DNA of 64,000 nucleotides from ZC4RG30 sp049841155 (GTDB lineage Bacteria; Pseudomonadota; Gammaproteobacteria; Steroidobacterales; Steroidobacteraceae). The notes under the pieces were generated by a model. The model saw only the letters and a list, made by a program, of their open reading frames with translations, was not told where the DNA came from and did not search any database. Below are positions 9,261 through 15,388 of the stretch, piece after piece. Every line of letters begins with the position of its first letter. Positions within the stretch are counted from its first letter, which is position 1. Made by a program: the position numbers and the translations under genes. The stretch lies in contig JASGHI010000003.1 of NCBI GenBank assembly GCA_049841155.1, positions 992,001 through 1,056,000 on the forward strand, given 5' to 3'.

Positions 9261-10592
9261 CTAGTGCCGATCAGGCCTGACACGGCCCACAAGAAGGATC
9301 GCGGCGGCGGCGACCAGGGCGGGGACGGCGCAGAACTGGAAGAGCGTGCGCGTCTCCACACCGGCAGCAATGGCAGCGCCGACAAGCAGCGGCCCGAGGA
9401 TCGACCCCAACCGCCCGATGCCGAGCGCCCAGCCAATGCCGCTAGCCCTGATATCGGAAGGGTAGAAGTTGCTGACGAACGCATTGGTGGCGTTTTGTCC
9501 GCCAACCACGCAGAAACCGGCAGCTGCAATGGTCAGAGCGATCAGCGTCGGATTGCCGCTGGCAGATCCGATCAGGAATACTGACGCGCACGCGCCCAGA
9601 AAGGTGAACGCGAGCACCCGGTGCGCGCGGAACCGGTCGCAGAGAAACGCTATCAGGAGCGCACCAAACGTGCCACCGAGCTGATAGAAGGTCGTGGCCA
9701 GATTTGCCGTCTGCAAGGGCAAACCATCGAGCGTGATGATCGAAGGCAGCCAGTTGGACAGCGTGAACAGGATCAGAAGATTGGAGAAATAGACGACCCA
9801 GATCAGGGATGTCGCCGGTGCAAGGCCGTTCTGGAACAGCCCGATGACCGGCGCGGCACGGTGCGGCGCTGAAGCCGCCGCGTCTGCGCCTGCGTCTGTG
9901 TCGACCTGCGGCGTCCAGCCTGGAGCGATTTTCTCCAGTACCTTCAATGCGCGCGCATCGGCCTTGCCCGACAGCAGGCGCGGCAACGATTCAGGCAAAT
10001 AGAGGATGAGCAGCGGCAGGATCAGCAGTGGCACCGCTCCACCCACCACAAACACTGCCTGCCAACCGAACGCCCCGATCATGGTGGTGGCTACCACGCC
10101 ACCCGCCGCCCCTCCGATGGAAAAACCGCAGACTGCGATGGTCACCATCAGCGCGCGCATCTTGGTCGGCGCATATTCTGATACCAGGGCGATGGCATTG
10201 GGCATTGCCCCGCCCAGGAAGATACCGGTGGCGAAGCGCAGCAGCAGCAGGGCATCGACGTCCCGCACCAGAGCCGTCGCCAGCGTCAGCACGCCGTAGA
10301 CGCCCGTACAGCCGAGCAGCACCCGCTTGCCGCCAATCCGGTCGGCGAGCGGCGTCATCGTCATGGCACCGATCATCACGCCGAACAGCCCCATGCTGAA
10401 AATGGGCGCAAAGGCCGGGCGCTCGACGCCCCAGGCATCCACCAGCGCGGGCGCGACATAGCCGATGGCCTGCATGTCATAGCCATCGCTGAGCAACAGA
10501 AGAGCGATCAGAAGAAGCAGCGCGTATTGGAATTTCGAAGGATTCCTTGAATCCAAGATCCGCCTGAAGCGCTCTATCCGTGCATCCATCAT
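9261..10592 (-). CDS. MFS aromatic acid:H+ symporter (AAHS family)
   Basis: The 443-residue protein has twelve hydrophobic segments with a central charged loop (around residues 215-250). It carries the AAHS hallmarks: the DGYD motif in the first helix (LLLLSDGYDMQAIGY), the MFS loop 2-3 signature around PLADRIGGKRVLLG, and FATGIFLGGAMPNAIAL in TM4. The family (PcaK, BenK, VanK, GalT) brings protonated aromatic acids across the inner membrane. I chose ATG 10592 with GGGGG eight bases upstream; the longer frame to 10655 starts with unrelated residues. Its coupling to the LigW-like decarboxylase gene suggests that it imports that enzyme's substrate. Confidence 0.87.
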   Translation of the reverse strand: MMDARIERFRRILDSRNPSKFQYALLLLIALLLLSDGYDMQAIGYVAPALVDAWGVERPAFAPIFSMGLFGVMIGAMTMTPLADRIGGKRVLLGCTGVYGVLTLATALVRDVDALLLLRFATGIFLGGAMPNAIALVSEYAPTKMRALMVTIAVCGFSIGGAAGGVVATTMIGAFGWQAVFVVGGAVPLLILPLLILYLPESLPRLLSGKADARALKVLEKIAPGWTPQVDTDAGADAAASAPHRAAPVIGLFQNGLAPATSLIWVVYFSNLLILFTLSNWLPSIITLDGLPLQTANLATTFYQLGGTFGALLIAFLCDRFRAHRVLAFTFLGACASVFLIGSASGNPTLIALTIAAAGFCVVGGQNATNAFVSNFYPSDIRASGIGWALGIGRLGSILGPLLVGAAIAAGVETRTLFQFCAVPALVAAAAILLVGRVRPDRH

Positions 10593-10852
10593 GCCGCCCC
10601 CATCAATCAATATTGCGATTGCGCAGGTCACCCGGCACGCACGCTTGCCGCACAAAGACTAACATATGAAAAATAGAAAAATACAGAATCCCTTAATATG
10701 AGATTTATGTTGATTTCAGGCATGTGCCTGGCCTAGTCTCACGAAGTGCGGTACGAGGAGAATCGGCAAACCGACCGGGACCGGCAGCCACTGCTTCACT
10801 CATCGCGCAGTGCGGATCCATCTTCGAAGACATGCAGGTAGAGGCATTGAAC
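10593..10852. promoter_or_regulatory. Divergent promoter region with inverted TGAGAT motif (site D)
   Basis: This 260-nt gap separates the minus-strand symporter from the plus-strand secreted-protein gene. An AT-rich core at 10660-10715 includes TTAATATGAGATTTATG, with TGAGAT at 10699-10704, which is the reverse complement of the ATCTCA core found at 6706, 7875 and 7907. One site here could serve both divergent units. No open frame in the gap is convincing, although the downstream frame is open back to 10724. Confidence 0.45.
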
Positions 10853-11689
10853 ATGAAAGACCTACCGAATCTTTCCGGCGCGCAGATCAGTCTTGCGACA
10901 GCGCTTCTACTGCTGACAACGGTGGCTATTGCACAGCTGCCGCCAGTTCCGGAACCTCTGCCACAGCAGAAGGCCCCGCAGGGAAGCTTCACCCGCACCG
11001 TCGAAGGCCAGGACCTGACCGGCGTCTGGATGATCAAAGGCTATGTGGGCAGCGGGGCGCCCATCGAAAAGCGCATCCTGCGCGACATGAACGGCGACCT
11101 GGTACCCACCCAGCCCTGGGCGGAAAAACTCTATCAGGAGCGCATCGCCAATGAGATCAACGGCCACACCTTCCCTGGCCCGCCAACTTCATGCCTGCCG
11201 CATGGCATGCCGCAGATGATGTGGGCAGCTACCTATCCCGTACAGATTCTGCAGACACCAAGGCAGGTCACCTTCATTCATGAACTGGCCCGCCAGTACC
11301 GCATCGTCCATCTGGATCGCGGCCACCCCGACCCCGAAGATCTCGATTCCACCTACTACGGCGATTCCGTCGGCTGGTGGGAGGGCGACACCCTAGTGAT
11401 CGACACCATTGGCCTGACCAAGAAAAACACCCTGGACATGCTCGGCATGCCGACCAGCGACCAGATGCACGTCATCGAGCGCATCAAACGGCCGACCAAT
11501 GACAAGCTCGACATATTGATCACCGTCGACGATCCGGGAGTGTTCACCAAACCCTGGACACGCCACCTCACCTACGCCCTGCAGCCGCGCAACATCGAGG
11601 TCACGGAATACATCTGCCTCGACGGGAACCGGAATCCGGTCGTTAACGGTCGGGTCACCATCGACGGTCGGGTAGGCCCCAGCCCATAG
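10853..11689 (+). CDS. Secreted protein of unknown function (GWWEGDTLVIDT type)
   Basis: The 278-residue product starts with a signal peptide (hydrophobic segment SLATALLLLTTVAIA, cleavage near AQLPP) and then a Pro-rich linker and a soluble domain. The domain is marked by GVWMIKGY, PPTSCLPHGMPQMM and the striking GDSVGWWEGDTLVIDTIGL. I know this last pattern from uncharacterised secreted proteins in Acidobacteria and catabolic Gammaproteobacteria, often near TonB receptors and DUF6152 proteins; no activity is established. The ATG at 10853 has AGAGG nine bases upstream and begins the signal peptide; ATGs at 10832 and 10724 would add non-signal residues. It is divergent from the symporter operon and convergent with the IclR gene. 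Confidence 0.72.
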   Translation: MKDLPNLSGAQISLATALLLLTTVAIAQLPPVPEPLPQQKAPQGSFTRTVEGQDLTGVWMIKGYVGSGAPIEKRILRDMNGDLVPTQPWAEKLYQERIANEINGHTFPGPPTSCLPHGMPQMMWAATYPVQILQTPRQVTFIHELARQYRIVHLDRGHPDPEDLDSTYYGDSVGWWEGDTLVIDTIGLTKKNTLDMLGMPTSDQMHVIERIKRPTNDKLDILITVDDPGVFTKPWTRHLTYALQPRNIEVTEYICLDGNRNPVVNGRVTIDGRVGPSP

Positions 11690-11769
11690 ATGCATGCCGG
11701 GCCGCGCTGCATGCGCGAGCTCTGCCAGAAACGGGCGCAGCTGGCCGGCAAGCCGCCTTCGCCGATGCG

Positions 11770-12621
11770 CTATTTCTTGGTCTTGGCTGAACGCCGGCCG
11801 GGGGCTGGAGTGGACGCTGGAATGCCGTTGATCGCCGGCAGATCCAGCGGTGACCAGAGCGCACCGGCGCCCTCCTTGGCGGAAACCGCACTGCTGATGA
11901 TCTGGGTACAGAAAACGATGCGGGTGGCGATCTCAAGCACTTCCTTTTCGCTCAGGCCATCCCGTCCCACTGTCAGGCTGAGACTGCCGATGACACGGTC
12001 GCCCTCATCGAAAATGGGCGCCGCAATACCGGTGACGCCGGGCGTGATTTGTCCTTCGGAAGATTCCCAACCCCGCTTCTGGATGGCGCGCAGCGTGGCA
12101 CGCACCGTTTTCAGGGACTGACCCAGACCCGCCTCAGCAAAACCTTCCGGCATCGCGCCATAGAGCTTGGTGATCCGGGCGAGCGGCATGTTGGCGAGGA
12201 TGACCCGCGAAGCCGCGCCGCGCAGGAGGGGACGCACCCGGCCTCTCTCATAAGTACTTGCAAAGCCGACTGCGCCCCGGACCTGATGCACGCACAACAC
12301 CTTGTCCCGATAGCAGCGGCACAGCAGTGCAATGCCCGGAACCGCCTGCACGAGCTGGGTCATCAGGGGATGGGCGGACTGGATCAGGGAATCGCGCGTG
12401 CGGATCTTGTAGTCGAGCTCAATGATCCGCGGCCCCAGGGCATAGCCACCACCCGGTGTGGCCGCAATCAAGCCGAAATCGGTCAGGGACCGGACATAGC
12501 GATAGAGCGTCGAACGTGTGAGCGACAGCACGTCCAGGATTTCATCCATACCCGATACCTGCCCGCGCTCCTCGATCAGCTCAAGCACGCTCAGCATTTT
12601 TTCGAGACTGGTCTCAGCCAT
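11770..12621 (-). CDS. IclR-family transcriptional regulator
   Basis: The 283-residue protein has an N-terminal winged helix-turn-helix (residues about 4-66; LTRSTLYRYVRSLTDFGLI is the recognition region) and the IclR effector domain (about 80-250; RGAASRVILANMP and ITPGVTGIAAPIFD). A Lys/Arg-rich, Pro-containing tail of about 30 residues follows. IclR proteins of the PcaR/PobR/PcaU type bind aromatic acids and control protocatechuate and related operons. Its position between the symporter-decarboxylase block and the ligI-ligA-ligB operon makes it the obvious local regulator. The shared ATCTCA motif upstream of neighbouring units is a candidate operator, by inference only. Confidence 0.9.
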   Translation of the reverse strand: MAETSLEKMLSVLELIEERGQVSGMDEILDVLSLTRSTLYRYVRSLTDFGLIAATPGGGYALGPRIIELDYKIRTRDSLIQSAHPLMTQLVQAVPGIALLCRCYRDKVLCVHQVRGAVGFASTYERGRVRPLLRGAASRVILANMPLARITKLYGAMPEGFAEAGLGQSLKTVRATLRAIQKRGWESSEGQITPGVTGIAAPIFDEGDRVIGSLSLTVGRDGLSEKEVLEIATRIVFCTQIISSAVSAKEGAGALWSPLDLPAINGIPASTPAPGRRSAKTKK

Positions 12622-12782
12622 TTTCCGGGCTTCCCCTGATTTCTGCGGGGCACCATTCCACTGACCCAGCAGGTCCAGCGCGACCGGCGCCCAAGCTCAC
12701 ACCCCCAATGCAGATAGTACTTTCAAACGGCCTCTCCTACCCAGCCGCGTACCCGCAGTGGGCATTATGGTGAGCCCCCAGC

Positions 12783-12813
12783 AGCCCTCCTCCCGGGCAG
12801 ACACTGGAGGGCT
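12783..12813 (-). terminator. Possible hairpin terminator after ligB
   Basis: AGCCCTCC (12783-12790) pairs with GGAGGGCT (12806-12813) around a 15-nt loop, 41 nt past the ligB stop on the minus strand. No T-run follows, so it may be a pause or stability element rather than an intrinsic terminator. The remaining gap up to the regulator start at 12621 presumably holds the regulator's promoter. Confidence 0.3.
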
Positions 12814-12853
12814 ACTTCCATAGTCATGCCGGGGTTTCTTTCAGGGTGTTCCT

Positions 12854-13726
12854 TCAAATGGGTTCTTCAAGGATGAGGTGGCCTACCGCCGTATTGGAGG
12901 CCGGCACATGGTAGAAACGGTGCGCGACATTGGGCGGCGGACCCTCACCGTTCACATCGGCCATGGCGCCGCGGGCAATGAGCCACATCACAAGCTCAAT
13001 GCCTTCGCTGCCCGCCTCGCGCACATACTCGATATGCGGCACCTTGGCCAGCTCGGCCGGCTCGGCTATCAGGCGGTCGAGGAAGCGCCTGTCCCAGTCG
13101 GCGTTGATCAGGCCGGCACGCGCGCCTTGCAGCTGGTGGCTCATGCCGCCGGTGCCCCAGATCTGCACGTTCAGGTCGCCGTCATAGCTGGCGATGGCCC
13201 TGCGGATCGCCCGGCCCAGATTGAAGCAGCGCTGTCCGCTGGGCACCGGGTACTGCACCACATTGACGGCGAAGGGAATCACCGGGCAGGGCCAGGCGCC
13301 CTCCTTCGGATCCTTCTCGCCGCACATCAGTGACAGCGGCACCGTGAGGCCGTGATCCACATCCATCTTGTTGACGATGGTGAGATCGAAATCCTGCTGG
13401 ATCACGCTCTGCGCAATGTGGCTGGCGAGATCCGGATGACCCACCACCCTGGGCACCGGGCGCCGGCCCCAGCCCTCGTCGGCGGGCTGATATTCGGCAG
13501 CCGTGCCGATGGCGAAGGTCGGGATTATCTCCAGGCTGAAGGCCGTGGCATGGTCGTTGTAGACGAGGAAGATCACATCCGGCTTGTTGTCCTTCATCCA
13601 CTGCCTGGAGAAGTCATAGCCGGCAAACAAGGGTTTCCAGTAAGCCTCCTGCGTCTTGCCCAGGTCCATGGCCGCGCCGATGGCAGGCACGTGCGAGGTA
13701 TAGACAGATGCCGTGATGCGGGCCAT
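12854..13726 (-). CDS. ligB: Protocatechuate 4,5-dioxygenase beta (catalytic) subunit
   Basis: The 290-residue protein matches LigB, the iron-bearing subunit of the class III extradiol dioxygenase that opens protocatechuate between C4 and C5 to 4-carboxy-2-hydroxymuconate semialdehyde. Visible active-site residues are His12 (TSHVPAIG), His59 (VYNDHATAF) and Glu241 (REAGSEGIEL), which form the Fe(II) facial triad, and His197 (GGMSHQLQG) as the catalytic base. Length fits the family (about 300). The ATG at 13726 overlaps the ligA stop as TGATG, which fixes the start; the longer frame upstream is the ligA region read out of frame. It works as a heterodimer with the product of the adjacent ligA. 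Confidence 0.93.
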   Translation of the reverse strand: MARITASVYTSHVPAIGAAMDLGKTQEAYWKPLFAGYDFSRQWMKDNKPDVIFLVYNDHATAFSLEIIPTFAIGTAAEYQPADEGWGRRPVPRVVGHPDLASHIAQSVIQQDFDLTIVNKMDVDHGLTVPLSLMCGEKDPKEGAWPCPVIPFAVNVVQYPVPSGQRCFNLGRAIRRAIASYDGDLNVQIWGTGGMSHQLQGARAGLINADWDRRFLDRLIAEPAELAKVPHIEYVREAGSEGIELVMWLIARGAMADVNGEGPPPNVAHRFYHVPASNTAVGHLILEEPI

Positions 13727-14169
13727 CAGCGTGCCTTTCCGTGATGAGCGGCGCCCTGGGGCTGGTTCTGCGGCTGCGCGTCGCCGTTCTCGCCCAGATG
13801 GCGGTTGCCTTCGACCGAGCGGCCCCCGTGGATCATCATGTCGCGATACTCCTGCTCGGTCATGCCGGTCATGCTGCCGGCCATCTGCTGGAAGCTCTTG
13901 CCGTCGGTCGCGCCGATCTTGGCCAGGAAGTAGATGTTGCCGCCGGTGCGCATGCACCAGTTGAGGTCGCGCGCCAGCACGGCCTGCTTCTGCTCCTCGG
14001 TCATCGGCCACTCGTCGAGATAGGCGCGCTCGTCGGCCTTGAAGCGCTCGCGGTTGCTGGCTTTCATCAGGCTCATGCAGAACTGGTTGAGCCAGTAGCC
14101 TTTGCGGCTCTGCTCGGCGTCGAAGATGATGGTGCCGGGCACGTCGAGGTAGGGTTTTTCGAGGGACAT
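13726..14169 (-). CDS. ligA: Protocatechuate 4,5-dioxygenase alpha subunit
   Basis: The 147-residue helical small subunit has the LigA pattern: DVPGTIIFD at the start, GYWLNQFCMSLM, NRERFKADERAYL, and NIYFLAKIGATDGKSF. LigA covers the active site of LigB and contributes to protocatechuate binding. The start at 14169 has AGGAGG upstream and gives the family N-terminus; upstream in-frame codons are antisense-like residues from ligI. The gene lies 13 nt behind ligI and overlaps ligB by one base. The C-terminal 25 residues (QPQNQPQGAAHHGKAR end) are low-complexity. Confidence 0.92.
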   Translation of the reverse strand: MSLEKPYLDVPGTIIFDAEQSRKGYWLNQFCMSLMKASNRERFKADERAYLDEWPMTEEQKQAVLARDLNWCMRTGGNIYFLAKIGATDGKSFQQMAGSMTGMTEQEYRDMMIHGGRSVEGNRHLGENGDAQPQNQPQGAAHHGKAR

Positions 14170-14182
14170 GGGGGCCTCCTGC

Positions 14183-15118
14183 TTACTTCGCTTCCTCGGG
14201 CCAGTAAAGGCGCATCGGATTGTCGACCAACAGCTTCTTCTGCAGCTCGGCCGTCGGCGCGATGTGCGGGATGAAGTCCACCAGCAGGCCATCATCGGGC
14301 ATGTGGCCCTTCAAATTGGGATGCGGCCAGTCGGTGCCCCACAGCACGCGGTCGGGGAAGGATTCGACCACCTTGCGCGCAAAGGGCACGACGTCGCGGT
14401 AGGCATTGCGCTCGCCATCGAGCGCCGGTGGACCGGCGACCGACAGGCGCTCGGGACAGCTCACCTTGCTCCACACATTGGAGTGCTCGCGCATGAACTT
14501 CAGGAACAGCGCGAATTCCGGACCGTCGACGGGTTTGGTCACGTCGGGGCGGCCCATGTGGTCGACCACTACGGTGGTAGGCAGCGCGGTGAAGAAATCC
14601 CACAGCTCGGGCAGGTCCACCGCCTCGAAGTAGATGACGACATGCCAGCCCAACTTGCCGACCCGGCCAGCGATTTCCAGCAACTCGTCCTTGGGCGTGA
14701 AGTCCACCAGGCGCTTGACGAAGTTGAAGCGTACGCCGCGCACACCGGCCGCGTGCAACGCCTGCAGTTCCGCGTCGCCGACGCTGCGCCTGACAGTGGC
14801 AACGCCGCGCGCCCTGCCCTTCGCGGACTGCAGCGCATCGACCAGCGCGCGGTTGTCGGCGCCGTGGCAGGTGGCCTGCACGATCACATTGCGCGTGAAA
14901 CCCAGGTGGTCGCGCAGCGCAAACAGCTGCGCCTTGCTCGCATCGCAGGGCGTGTATTTGCGCTCGGGCGCGTAGGGGAACTGCTCGCCGGGCCCGAATA
15001 CATGGCAATGCGCGTCGACGCTGCCAGGCGGGACCCGGAACGCGGGCTTGCTTGGCCCGGTGTACCAGTCCAGCCAGCCGGGGGTTTTCTCGAAAGGACC
15101 GGAGGTGGGTCTACTCAT
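14183..15118 (-). CDS. ligI: 2-pyrone-4,6-dicarboxylate lactonase
   Basis: The 311-residue protein has the LigI amidohydrolase fold: SVDAHCHVFGP (His37, His39) after a lead-in with the family's WYTGP segment, VDHMGRPD, and WGTDWPHPN near the C-terminus. LigI is unusual in the amidohydrolase superfamily because it hydrolyses 2-pyrone-4,6-dicarboxylate without a metal, giving 4-oxalomesaconate in the protocatechuate 4,5-cleavage pathway. It is the first gene of a ligI-ligA-ligB operon. The dehydrogenase that makes the pyrone (LigC) and the later hydratase and aldolase (LigJ, LigK) are not in the window and must lie elsewhere if the pathway is complete. Confidence 0.92.
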   Translation of the reverse strand: MSRPTSGPFEKTPGWLDWYTGPSKPAFRVPPGSVDAHCHVFGPGEQFPYAPERKYTPCDASKAQLFALRDHLGFTRNVIVQATCHGADNRALVDALQSAKGRARGVATVRRSVGDAELQALHAAGVRGVRFNFVKRLVDFTPKDELLEIAGRVGKLGWHVVIYFEAVDLPELWDFFTALPTTVVVDHMGRPDVTKPVDGPEFALFLKFMREHSNVWSKVSCPERLSVAGPPALDGERNAYRDVVPFARKVVESFPDRVLWGTDWPHPNLKGHMPDDGLLVDFIPHIAPTAELQKKLLVDNPMRLYWPEEAK

Positions 15119-15330
15119 GCTGCTCGCTCCTCAACGGGACATCATAGTCCAGAATCGCGAGCCGCCGTGGCGATCCATGACTGACGTCAGCGCATCTGCT
15201 TACGGAAGCCCGACATGGATGAAGACCGTCGCGTACTCGTGTCGATCTCCCGCCGGCACGAGGCTGACTACCTTCATCTGGCGACGTGTAACGGATGGCG
15301 GAAGGATGCAGCGGACGGGTCCGCCATTGG

Positions 15331-15367
15331 AAAAATGGCGGCGGCCCAGATGCACTGAGCCGCCGCC
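15331..15367 (-). terminator. Rho-independent terminator of the TonB-receptor gene
   Basis: On the minus strand, GGCGGCGGC (15367-15359) and GCCGCCGCC (15345-15337) form a perfect 9-bp GC stem, followed by ATTTTT (15336-15331). It lies 21 nt past the receptor stop at 15389 and is the clearest intrinsic terminator in the window. Confidence 0.85.
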
Positions 15368-15388
15368 GGATTTCTGCCCGCCGCGGAT

